Below, in pieces: positions 22,171-33,415 of a DNA stretch of 64,000 nucleotides (position 1 is its first letter; each line of letters opens with the position of its first letter). The notes below the pieces were generated by a model. That model made no database searches. It had not been told where the DNA came from and saw only the letters and a program-made list of their open reading frames with translations. A program made the position numbers and the translations under genes. Source of the stretch: Ilyonectria destructans (lineage: Eukaryota; Ascomycota; Sordariomycetes; Hypocreales; Nectriaceae); assembly GCA_020740775.1 (NCBI GenBank), contig JAHEWK010000009.1:1674001-1738000 (forward strand). Reading direction: 5' to 3'.

Positions 22171-22915
22171 ATGCCATAAAATTCAGTTGGGTGGTTCGGC
22201 ATGCTGTTTCGGCTTGGTATACGCAGATACTATGCGAATATGGGAGTGTTCTTAGTTGAGTACCCTCAACCTCAATCGTGCGCAGCTAGGTACCCAGTAG
22301 ACAGGTGCTCACCACCATATAAATAACAAACACCTAATGAAAGAAAAGCTCAAACTATTGCGTTACTCTGACTTGAACTCAACTCAACCATTTAATTTTT
22401 AGTATGTTTGAAGGTACTCCATGATTCCATACGGAGTTGCGCAATGCGCCAGGAGGGTTAGCAATCAGGGCCTGTGATGGTAGTCTAACTTGATGTAGAA
22501 AACTTGATCTGCCAAATTATCACTTGTGTCAACGTCTTTCATAGTCAGTACCTACTCTCCAGCCCTCAGCCCCTTCTGTCGACAAGTGGAATCAACAGAG
22601 AGATTTATAAAAAGATTTTGGGCTCACCCCCCAGGTCTCTAGGAGTTATGCTACAATATTCCACCATATCCACCGCTCAGATCGCGAGGTTATACTACAG
22701 TTATTACATTTGTTCCCGATGGGCGACAACACCAGTAGCACCCTGACACGTTGGGAGCCGACATTAGTGCAGAGAATCGAAAATTGTGTTCAGAAATTCA
22801 TTGAAATTATGTTACATAGGTGTGCCCAAATATACTCCAACGTAATTCACCAAGATGAAATTCCTATTAACGTGACTCATCCAATGAAATTTTCCATAAT
22901 TGCGCCAGCATTGAA
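22171..22915. other. Intergenic, no supported gene
   Basis: Short frames only, between two convergent genes. Confidence 0.5.
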
Positions 22916-24180
22916 TCATTTGCAGAGCTTCTTGGGGAGCGAGCATTCGTTGCAAGCAATGATGTTGCCATGACCAGTGGTGTTGACAAATATGTCCAAG
23001 TCGTTCCTGCGCATGATATTGCGGAGGATGATGTTGCCTGAGGATTCCGCCTTCTGGCCGAAAGCTTTGCATGAGACGGAGAGCGGATCTTCCGTGCATT
23101 CGTCATCGACAAGGGCGATGCCGGTACCTTTGCCACCAATTTTTTGATCTTCGATAACATTATCAAGGACCTTGGATTTAATCGCACCATCAATCACAAT
23201 ACCAGCAGCAAACCCAATCTCTTTACAGATGGGGTTATTCGCGCCGATGATGTTGTGGCGGATCTTGGCTCCGTAGACGTAGGGATCAATAAAGACGCCA
23301 AAGCAGCAACCTTCGACATGGTTGTATTGAACATCTGCCATCTTGGTCTGGACGCAGAGACCGACATAGTGGTTTGAGACATGGTTGTTGTTGACCAGAA
23401 CACCGTTCTGGTTGTCCATGCAGATACCGATGCTACCGAGGACGCTCGCTGTGACAAAGTTGTCGTCGATATGGCTGTTGATTGAGCCAACTGTGAGAGC
23501 CCCGTACTTGGCACCATCGGTGAGGGAATTCTTGGTAACGCGAGCGTTTCGGGCACCGACGACCGCGATGTTGAGACCAGAGAACTTGTTGACCTGGAAG
23601 CCGGTGATCAAGACGTCATCGACATAAGTCTTGACAGAGATGACCTTCTTGTGCTCGGTGACAAACTTTGTGAACTTGATTCCGGAACCTGTCACACAGA
23701 TACCGGCCTCGGTCTTAGGACCGGCCAGACCACTGCACGTGTTCTTGTAAGGTTTGGCAGGAGGGACAATGATGGCATTGTGGCCGATGAGCTGAATGCC
23801 GTCTTTGTCGATGGTGATCTGCTCGGCATAAGTGCCCGGTGCAACAACAATCTTATCTCCGCAAGAAGCTTTGTTGATGGCGCTCTGAATGCTCTTGCCA
23901 TGCTTGACGTAGATGGTGTGGCGCTTCTTGTAGTTGTGTTCCTCGGGGTAGTCCCAGTCGTTGCTTGGGTATTCCGAGTCCTGGTATTTGCAACAGCGCT
24001 TGTCATCGTACTTGCAACCAGAGCCGGAGTCACGGTCTTTCCATGTTAGCTGCTTTCATATTCTGAGACAGAAGGGATGGACTAACCTTCCAAACCGACG
24101 GGCTCGTTGGGACTCGAAAGAGGCGTGGCAGCCGCAAGGCTCGCCAAGGCAATGTTGACAACTCCCAAGCTGAACTTCAT
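22916..24180 (-). CDS. Secreted right-handed parallel beta-helix protein
   Basis: Exons 24087-24180 and 22916-24036 (50-nt intron with a GCTAAC branch point) give 404 aa. The N-terminus M-K-F-S-L-G-V-V-N-I-A-L-A-S-L-A-A-A is a signal peptide. A short Asp/Cys/Tyr-rich stretch is followed by S-I-Q-S-A-I-N-K-A then G-D-K-I-V-V-A-P-G-T-Y, the classic entry coil of a parallel beta-helix. Repeating N-x-V and G-I-x-V turns follow (for example N-N-N-H-V-S-N-H-Y-V-G-L), with several cysteines. Such folds occur in polysaccharide lyases and pectin-active enzymes, as well as in nosD-type proteins. No catalytic residues can be assigned, so the substrate is unknown. It is probably extracellular. Confidence 0.8.
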
Positions 24181-26803
24181 GATGGAGAACTGATAGCGAG
24201 TGTTGGAAGAGATTAGAGTAACTGTGCCTGGTTCTTTGCAGCGAATGCGAGGAGGGATCGTGGGAGACAGTTGGGCCGACGAGTGTGATCTTATAATGAT
24301 GACGCTCAACAGCACTTCTCATGTGGCAAATGACGGCGCCCCCCTTGAAGGGGCCGAGACGCATCCTTCATTCCTCAGCTCGGAATTGAGTTGTCCGAAC
24401 GGCAAGCTTGTGCCGGTGGTTAATTCTAGGCGTCGGGTTGATTCCAGGCCGACGCCATGGTGGCTAGTGTTTGTTTGCATTTTCAGCTGCTACAAAGATG
24501 GTGTGCTAGACAGGTTGTGAATAGGTCAGTGTTACCTAATTTTGACGGATGTAATCTACTGAATAGATCCTTCCAGCCCAGATCATCACGGTCGGTTGCG
24601 TCTTCGCTTGCCCTGATTTTTCAGCGTGGCGCGCTTCAATCCATCGGCTGATCGATCGGGCGCCATGGCGGAAGCTGATTCAATTGATAGGACGCTGCAA
24701 TGCACCAACGCGAGGGGGAGCTCTAGCCTCCGAGCAGACTAAGGTACGCAAAGAGGGGAAATAACGCAGGATGAGTTGTTCTGGCCCAGCGTAGCCAAAG
24801 CTTGTAACGCCACCCGCGCCGAGTTGATCGCGGTACCTTGGGGAGATTGGTGGCTTTCAAGCATTTTGTCGCGGATTTTCTTTTCTCGACACGATCTTGG
24901 ACCAACTACCTGGGCCATTCATACTGACACACGAAGCTAGTGCTATTATTCATCCTTTACTGTGGTGCTCATCGTAGCCCTTGCATCAACCAGGCGTCAT
25001 ATGACCACATCCCTATGTACCAGCTGCTTGGTTTCGGGAATTGAGTTGGCGGTGGCGTATGGGCCTCGACCGAAAACGAAGGTCCACACGTCCTTCAGGC
25101 TCAAATTTCAAGCTTCAGAGGAATACCACATTGTCATAGGGGTAGGTAACACGGTTGTGGAGGGCATTGGTAAGGCTGGATGTGGCGTGGCACCCAGGTT
25201 TTTAGCTTGACGCTACCACACCACCGGGACTGTGCGCCCAACGATGCGGGGACAACAGTGACAACACCTCATTATGCACTCATCACTAAGCTAAGATGGC
25301 TTGCCCCCTGTTTCGAACCACGTTAGTAACACTTACACACGGCGCAGTGTAGTGCGGCCAGCTGCCCCCTTTAACTCATCCCACAAAGTTGGCCAGGTGA
25401 TGGTCACGGCAAACGTCATCATTGTCAAGGAGTCCGAAAAGACACAAACTTGAACAACGGGACTGAGTGGACGATCCCGAAAATCCCAATATATGGTTTG
25501 GTTCGCTCGTGGATAAGTTGGCATTTGTAACGGTCAAGGGGATTGATTGTAAGGGCGGGGAGTGAAGCCAGACTCTTACTTGTAACCATGAACACCGGGA
25601 ATTGCCCCACTCCCAAGTAGTCTTATGCTCTCCTTCTAGCTGTGAAGTAGACACGGCAGATCGACTACCGGTACAAGCCTGACGCATGATCCCGTCTCGC
25701 TTCACGTCTGTCGTATGGCGACGGCGAACTTGATAGCGTCGCAATCCTTGATCAAACCGGATACCCAAAGACGCGAGTATTTGGATTGCTAAGTTATGAG
25801 TATTCCCTAAGAAACGCTCAATGGACAATGTCGCAAGCCCGCATTCCTAGCCCAGGTCGTAGGCCTAAGTTGCCCCGACCGGTGAGATCTCGGAGTTTGG
25901 GCCGGAACAGAAGAGCAAAATATCACACAGTGTCAACGGCTGGACCCACTCAGTTTTTTACAGCGACCTTACGTCTTGGGGTCCATATCAGTGTGATGAG
26001 CCCGTTTACACTAAGAGGCTGGTATAGGGTAAGCGGGAGACTGGGGAGTGTAGGATCAGGACATCACGTTTGAGCAATGCTGGCCCATCTTTTGGAGGCC
26101 CATAATTTATAAAAAGGAGGTGTAGGATCTGCAAGGAAGAGAGTGATGGGATCCCATATTTGCCAAGAGCTATAGTCGTACATGGTGCTTTGTGAGGCTA
26201 TTCCGCACTAAGTTCGCGCGGTACTGGAACGGACCTTAAGTAAAGCCTCCACGCAATATTTGTGCCGAGCGGCAAACCTTGCATCACTCACTTGGACCAT
26301 GGTTGTGACACGATCTTATAAGAAGATTAGTGTTATAACATTGTATTTTAGAGGTATGCGCTAGATGATGCTTCATCTTCAGCTGATGGCCGAGTGCCGA
26401 ACTGCCTGCCGAGCGGATCCGATCCGGCGGGAGAATAACAAACTTCCGCTGTCATACCGAAAAGGGCTACTAACCAAAACTGGCATGCTCCTAAGGAGCT
26501 TTATCGACACAGAAGAAATAGGCTCGGTAGTCGGCATAGTCAGACACCCTATGTCAGCTTTCGGCAGGGACTTATAGGTCAGGATTGCAAATCTAACGAA
26601 TATTAATGGAACGCTGACAAACTAGGATTGGTTTGAGATGCCCATGGACTTATTTAAATAGATGTGGAGTCTTGGGTAATGTCAGAATAACTGTACGTGG
26701 TGAAGCTGGGACAACTAACCACCAATACTTCAATGGAATATTCCCTGAAAGCCAAGAGGCATTCATCAGTAAATTTCACGAATTTCTAAAATTGGCCGCA
26801 GAA
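24181..26803. other. Intergenic, no supported gene
   Basis: About 2.6 kb with short frames only. A TATA-like TTTATAAAAAG near 26107 may be a promoter element, but no transcript can be tied to it. Confidence 0.45.
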
Positions 26804-27883
26804 ATGACTTCCTCGCCTAAATTTGAGATACCTGTCTCTTCGGCAACCGTCCAAGTGCGGGTCATTGACAGTACCAGTGACATGTACGGGCCGATGAATA
26901 CAATCATCGACTCACCCATCAAAGGGCACGAGTTCATCCAATGTCCATCGATTTCCTTCTTGGTGGAGCATGTTTCTGGCCGCAGGGTTCTGTTTGATCT
27001 TGGCCTTCTCAAGGATTGGGACAATCTAGCCCCGATCGTGGTCAGTCACCTGAAGAAAGACGGGTGGAAGCTATCGGTAGAGAAGGGAGTCCATGAGGTG
27101 CTCGAAGACCATGGGGTAGACAGGAGTGATATCGAAGCGATATTCTGGAATCACTGGCATTACGATCACACCGGAGACCCCTCGGCTTTCCCACCCTCTA
27201 CGACCCTGGTTGTTGGTCCTGGGTTCAAAGATATATTCATGCCAGGCTGCCCAGCAAATGAGGGTTCGCCTGTCCTGGAGAGCGATTTCGCTGGAAGAGA
27301 AGTCAAGGAACTCGCTTTTGCCGAAAGTGGACCCAAGATCGGCAACTTCAGCACCATTGACTACTTCGGAGACGGTAGCTTTTACGTTCTCGACGGGCCT
27401 GGTCATACGATAGGCCAGGTGTGCGCGCTTGCTCGGCCGTCATGTCCAGATTAATTCATCTTCATGGATAGCGACTGCTGCCACCACCCCGGTGAAAGCA
27501 GGCCATCAACCTCCTTACCTCTGCTTGTCTCCATCACGCCAAACCCGCTGTCCATACGCGGGACGGGGCCTTGCCCGGGCGCTATATTCGAACACCTGCT
27601 CAGAAACGGAGACAGGGAGAAGCCCTTTTACGGCCAGCTGCGACCAGGCTTGCTTCTTAGCGATCCAGATGTGGCCGAGCAGACAATCGAAAAGGTTCAA
27701 GAAGCTGATGCAAGCAAGTCTATTATGGTCATAATCGCCCACGACACGCATCTGGCTGGTGTCATCGACTTTTTCCCGAAGTATGCAAATGATTTCATGG
27801 CGAAGGGGTGGCTTGAAAAGACTCGTTGGGCATTCTTGAAGGACTTTTCCGGTGCCCTCTCGTCAAAAGATAGTAGGATGTAA
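26804..27883 (+). pseudogene. Metallo-beta-lactamase-fold hydrolase broken by one in-frame TAA
   Basis: From the ATG at 26804 the frame encodes a fungal metallo-beta-lactamase-fold protein. It has L-F-D-L-G-L-L-K-D-W, then the metal-binding H-W-H-Y-D-H-T-G-D (HxHxDH) and the G-P-G-H-T-I-G-Q histidine loop. A TAA at 27452-27454 stops it after S-C-P-D. The very same frame continues without a break as F-I-F-M-D-S-D-C-C-H-H-P-G-E and later I-I-A-H-D, which carry the remaining fold and metal ligands, ending at 27883. Intact length would be 360 codons including the stop. A 53-nt GT...AG segment spanning the stop exists but would destroy the frame. The stop is one C-to-T step from CAA. It is either a recent pseudogene, a readthrough gene or a sequence error. 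Confidence 0.75.
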
Positions 27884-30499
27884 TTAACTTCTTAATTGAT
27901 GTTTAGTTACCAAGAACCATGGCCTTACTTTTGCCTGTAACGACATATTTACTAATTCGCTGCCCTCACCTGAGCGGAATGACAGAGGTGGGTTGTACGA
28001 GTCCTCCGTCTCCATTTTAATAGTCATTTGGAATCACAACAAACCCCCCTGGGGCATGGACTGGAGGTGTGCGAATTGAGTCTACTCCGGAACAGCCGGT
28101 CGCGGGACGCGCTCTGGGATGTCTTGTACTGACAGTCTCCACAAGGCTATTCCTCTACCTTGCGTGATGACAAGGCATACAAGCGTCGGTTGCACGCCAT
28201 GTGTTGGACGTGAGAGTATTCTGGTAGAAGCACGGGTCGTTAACTCGTCGCTTGTTAGGGCCTCAAGCCATTGGTATGCCATGGAATTGGATATAACTCT
28301 TTCTCTTGGCTTCATCTTTATGTTGACATGCTCAAAACCTGCCTAAGGACCCAGCGATCATGCAATCGATAACGGAGACTCCGTGGCATTTTGTGCAGTT
28401 TATTCTAGTCTCCTTCGAACCTAGCGTAGCTTGGGAGCCGTCATGATCCAAGGTGTTGGTGTGCTGGTTGGTGCCGGGTGTTGGTGCCGGGTTGGACTGC
28501 CGATAACGCAGATCAATGTGTGTGCTGTTCTTCCGACAACTCTCAATTTTGCCAAATTCACTCATATTACATCGCAGATTTTCTCAGATGTCATGAGATA
28601 TCAAGAACTACAACCCGCCAGCATGGGTACTCGTCCGACAGGAAAACATCCCGAGGCATGCCAGGGTTGCATCGCATTGCATTTACTCCACTCTTCTGGA
28701 CAGACTCGGCCGTGCTAAGCGATGGCTTCAACTGCGGGGAATGTGCATATGCGGTAGAATTGATCTCCTATTAACTATCAACACTTCTCGGGGTATAGAT
28801 AAGTGGGTGGTCGTTGCTTGTACTGTCTGGTCCATTGCCTAAATGCTCACTTGGTCGGTGGTGGTGATATCCAGAATCACTCCCCGACAAACCAGCGTCT
28901 CTTGTGAGATCTTAGTCTATGGCTCACTGAGGAAGGTCCGACAGAACGAGCTTTAAATTTGACCCGTTTAAAACAGCAATGCCCGTCCATTATCGGTTCA
29001 TCCCCCTGTTGGGGGGCGTTTTTGGAGCTTTCTGTGTTCCATTTCGGGCCTTCACAGCACCTCACAGCACAAAGGATTGTCACTTTGATCAAGTTAAAGT
29101 ACTCACATGCTGGAATAAAGGCACATGCACTGGTGCTACATGAAGCGTGGATCTACTTCGCCGGCGTCTGAGGCCTCCCAGATTGATCCTGCACTCTCTT
29201 GGCATCACACTTGGCTTCTTCGCCTGCCAAGTCGGTAGAGTGTGATGGCAATTCCGAGGCCTCGTAATAAGTCCCACCACACCTCCGGCTGCAATTTCTG
29301 AGAACATTTTGGTTCCGCCGTGGGTCGAGACTCGAATGGATCGGGCCTTTGGACTGATTAACCGGGACACACAACAACGAAATGACAGTAGTCCCAGCAC
29401 ATCGCCCACATGATTCATTTCTTTGACTAGTGGCAATATGAAGTATTGCCTAGCAGGTTCGGCTTCATGGTCTGGTCATGGATTCTGTAGCATCGTGCTT
29501 CCGGGTTTGCGAACCCTCTCATGTAGGTTTATTTAGTGTACTTGTAACTGATTGTCCAATGCACACTGCAAATACAGAAAAGAGGACGCCACACCTGAAA
29601 GCCAAGAATTAGCCAAGCTGTTATTAGGCTTGGAAGGTTGACAAGCTGACATATGTGTTGTTGTCTAGTAGACAGCCCTCGGATCTTCCGCCGCGACAAG
29701 CTGTGGGGAAATATTGACCCCAAACAACACGTCGATTTTGCGCCGCAACGTGACACTAGTTCGGCCTTTCGGTTGAGTCGAGAGCGAGAAAAGGGCCTTT
29801 GGAGAACGATCGGGTTGGTCTGGACGTGAAGAAGTGCGGAACAGCTCCAGGGTCCGGAGAGGACCAGACCCCGCGCTGTGGCAAGCTTGTGCTCTTTGAG
29901 GTCTAGCGAATGCGGAGAATCCATGGATGAGTAAAGACTCTCAATAACTGCAGGCAATGTAATCGTCAATGTGTCGCTAGCCAAGCCTCGATGGGGATAG
30001 CGTCTGCATTGCGGTTGGCTGGGGGCCGGGAGTCGAGTCCGCTTTAATCTACACCGCCGAAGCCGAATCTTGCATCCGGCCGATTGAGATTCGGAATTCC
30101 CGGGTCCCCAATGCTACCCCATGATGCGAACTTTGCCCCATCCCCCCTGGCGAGCTGTAGTCCTTTCCAGCCATTCAACCGCTCGAACTGTTGATCTTTG
30201 GACGTGCCGGTGCGCTCTTAGGTGACGTGTACCTCGGTAGACCATACCCAGAGCTTGGATTCCGTCCGAGCGGACTTGGCCATCCTGAGCATAGTCGCTT
30301 CCCCAGTCCGGGGTCATGAGTCTGGGGTACCAGCAATCCTCTAACAAGGCGTGTGCCGTTTGCATATATAAGGGACCGTCCCTGCATCAAGCCGTCCACT
30401 CTGGAGATCCTCACCATCCAAAGTCCACTAGATTCATCTACAGTGTGACGGCGTCTCAACCATCTTCCACCTTGTCACCTTCTAAGACCCGGAATCACA
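27884..30499. other. Intergenic, no supported gene
   Basis: About 2.6 kb without recognisable coding regions. The last few hundred bases form the promoter of the MFS gene, with a possible TATA element (TTGCATATATAAG near 30360). Confidence 0.45.
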
Positions 30500-32204
30500 A
30501 TGGCCACCAACGACATGGACAAGGTCCAGCAATTCGACCATGTCGAATCTACCGACTCGGTTGACAAGTTCGTCTTCTCGGACGAGGCAGCCGAGCGGGG
30601 ATCCGCAATCCAGGAAGAGGAACGCAACCTGACCATCAAGCAAGCTGTGGGAAAGTGCTGGAAGTCCGTCCTGTACAGTAAGTCTTTGCGCGTTCTGAAA
30701 GGAAAAGCCTGCGTCTGAACTAACGGCCCCATAGGCAGCGTGGCTTTTGCGGCCGCCATGATGTACGGATACGACAGTATCGCAAACGGCGCGTCTCTGT
30801 CCATGCCGGCCTTCCAGCTCTACTTCGGCGAAATGGGCGAGACTGGCCCGTACCTCCCTTCCATCTGGACCTCGTACGTTTCCATCTCCGACGCGACATC
30901 CCGATCTTTATAACTTACATTTCATAGCCTCTGGAGTGCCATGTCTAGTCTCTCTCAGGCCATTGGAGCCTTCTCCGCCGGTCTTTTGATGGATTACTTC
31001 GGACGAACCTACGTTGGCAGTGCCTTTTCTGCCCTGACTGTCGCCGGTACGGCTATGCAGTTTGTGGCCAAGACCCGCGGCCTGTTGCTGGCCGGAAAGA
31101 TCGTCAACGGTTTCGGCATCGGAGCTGGCATGGCCGCCGGCGTTACTTACGCGTCTGAGATTGCGCCCGTGAAGCTCCGAGCCCCTATTCAACAGGGAAT
31201 TGTCCTCTTCACTGTGGCCATGTTCGCTTTGGCCCTTGGCGTTGTCCGAGTTCGTCCCTAACATTACCGTGTCGGCATTCCGAACTGTCTTCGCCCTTCA
31301 GTGGGCCGTGGGCGGTTTGGCCACTCTGCTCTTCCTTCTGGTCCCTGAGTCTCCCAACTTCCTCATTCAGAAGCAGCGCTTTGCTGCGGCCAAGAAGGCT
31401 CTGGGCAAGATTTACGGCCCCGAGACCGCCGGCGATCGAATGGCCTTGTTGATCAAGACCATCCAGGAAGAGCAAGTCAACGCTGAGATTCAGTCCGGAA
31501 GTTACCTGGATTGCTTCAAGGGCACCGACCTCAAGCGAACCTTGACTATTCTCTTCATCTATATTGCCACCAACGTGGCTGGAGCGGCATTCCTGACCCA
31601 GAACATCCTCATCCTGATCACGGCCGGCCTCCCTGCCATCCACGTCTTCGATATCGGAGTGGGCGGCTTCGGACTGGCTATTGTCATCATTCTTTTGACT
31701 TGGGTGTTTGCTGGACGATTCCGCCGCCACAACGCGTTTTTGTTTGGCTGCATCATCAACTTGCTCACCATGGTTGTTATCGGTGGTCTCTACTATGCCC
31801 CGGGACAGAGCGGCCTGTGGGCAAGCGCCGTTCTGATGAACCTCCTCATCACTCTCCAGACCAGTATTATTCAGGGCATGGGTTGGCCTATTGCGGCCGA
31901 GATCTCCAGCTACCGCCTGCGTAGCAAGAGTCTGTCCCTGGCCACTATTTCTCAAGCTGTCATGGCCTGGCTTACCGCCTTCGTCCTGCCATACATGTTT
32001 AACGTCGATGCCGGCAACCTGGGCATCCGCACAGGTTTCGTGTGGGCCGGATGCAGTGTCTTCCTGATTATTGGCGCATGGTTCCTTGTTCCTGACACTA
32101 GCAACCTGACGGCCGAGGAGATTGACCACATGTATCTCGACGGCGTGAAGCCCCGTGACTTCCAGAAGGCGTGGCAGCAGAGACGCGCTACTGGGGAGAA
32201 CTGA
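30500..32204 (+). CDS. MFS sugar transporter with an apparent frameshift
   Basis: Exons 30500-30677, 30735-30873 and 30928-32204 encode about 530 aa of the sugar-porter subfamily. Seen are M-M-Y-G-Y-D-S in helix 1, M-D-Y-F-G-R-T before helix 3, P-E-S-P-N-F-L after helix 6, and C-terminal V-P-D-T-S-N-L-T-A-E-E-I-D. Hydrophobic segments account for about 12 helices. At 31250 the frame changes: L-G-V-V-R (to 31249) continues as F-V-P-N-I-T in another frame from 31251. Either one base is extra or two are missing. Both halves look fully conserved, so the lesion is very recent or a sequence error. It sits upstream of a GH3 beta-glucosidase on the same strand, suggesting uptake of beta-glucosides or their sugars. 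Confidence 0.8.
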
Positions 32205-33415
32205 GAATACCGCGAAGGAATTTGGATACTGTAAGGAATTATTAGTTATAGCAAGTGAAATTGACAAGCCATCTAGCTGGGATGACATTCATCCTTATCA
32301 TAATAATCAGAGCCATTTCTGTTTACCCATTGAGATCTTGACCATTGTAGAATGCGAGTGCCATTGCAAGGAGGAATCGATTGTGATCAACAGATTCGAA
32401 GATGCCGTCGCCAAACCTCATGCAGTCGCTGCCACAAGTACTTTGGTTGCAGAAACCAAAAGCAAACGATATTTACGCTAGTAAGCGATTGTATTGGAAC
32501 CTGTAGATCTTTCCCTTTAGCTCGAACTCGAGACATGTCGCGTTCTACAACTCAGTTAGTCCTTACCACGCCCGTGTTGGCGGGTAAATGCGAAATTGAC
32601 AGTTGGAGAGGTGAGTTTTGGGAAAGAAAATTCGAAATTAGTGGAAAGTAATACAAGATCATTTAATAAAGAAATTAACAGTGCGTTGTACTCTATGGGT
32701 GAGCTTTGTTCTACAGAATGGTACGGAGGGCTCTTTCAAAAGTCTTATCCATACGAAAAAGTAATACTAGTAAATTAACCAATCATTACTAGACTAAGTA
32801 CACTAAGTACTTCCTTATTTCTATAAGCCCTAAAAGAAAGCAGGTTACAGCACACCAGCGACCGCTAGATCCTGGTCAGCAGCGCCTACTACCCCTCAAG
32901 TCACAGCGGCCGTAGCAGATAACTTGACGAGACTGTCACAGCCTTATGTATCTCAGGTAACCGATAGGGATAAATGGATGTGGCGTTACTTGTGCTTGGA
33001 TAATACTTTTGAAAGAGCCCTCTGTATATGGATTACCAGACGTTGCGACACGGACCTCAATGACCCCAATTCAAACGTGCCACACACCCCAAGGCCACAT
33101 CACAAGGTCACCAGGGAGCCAAGCATGTCCGCTCCCGCTTTGCACTAAAACTCTGCACTCTCGGATGTGTCCCGACCCCCTTGCGGAGAAGCCGGACGAC
33201 GATCCCGTGAGCCCGGAGCCTCCGGGATTCCCGGAGTCCCACGCCGCTAGCCGAATTGCGGCCAAGTCCGGCATGCTCCGTGGCGCCACGCTTTTCTACT
33301 CCCAGATGTCCAGTTATTATTTCTCCAAAGAATGCCCAGACTTGTGCAATCTCAGCTTCATGCGATTGCCTGTCATACTCCGCGCAATATTCATCAGCAC
33401 AATTTAGCACGCGAA
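32205..33415. other. Intergenic between transporter and beta-glucosidase, containing a MITE
   Basis: No gene. The MITE at 32724-33024 occupies the middle; the remainder is the GH3 promoter region. Confidence 0.6.
32724..33024. mobile_element. 301-bp MITE with about 28-bp terminal inverted repeats and TA duplication
   Basis: The left end begins CGGAGGGCTCTTTCAAAAGT at 32724. The reverse complement of the right end, ending at 33024, begins CAGAGGGCTCTTTCAAAAGT. The match extends through TTATCCA with two mismatches in 28 bases. The element is flanked by TA on both sides (32722-32723 and 33025-33026), the target duplication of Tc1/mariner/pogo (Fot1-type) transposons. It has no transposase, so it is a non-autonomous derivative. 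Confidence 0.8.

Noticed and set aside
27422..27474. Intron hiding the stop in the metallo-beta-lactamase gene
   Set aside because: The 53-nt GT...AG candidate shifts the frame and removes conserved residues that are encoded without interruption on both sides of the stop.
31209..32288. Long 359-codon open frame antisense to the MFS transporter
   Set aside because: It mirrors the codon pattern of the transporter's third exon, has low-complexity charged composition and shows no domain. It is a shadow frame.
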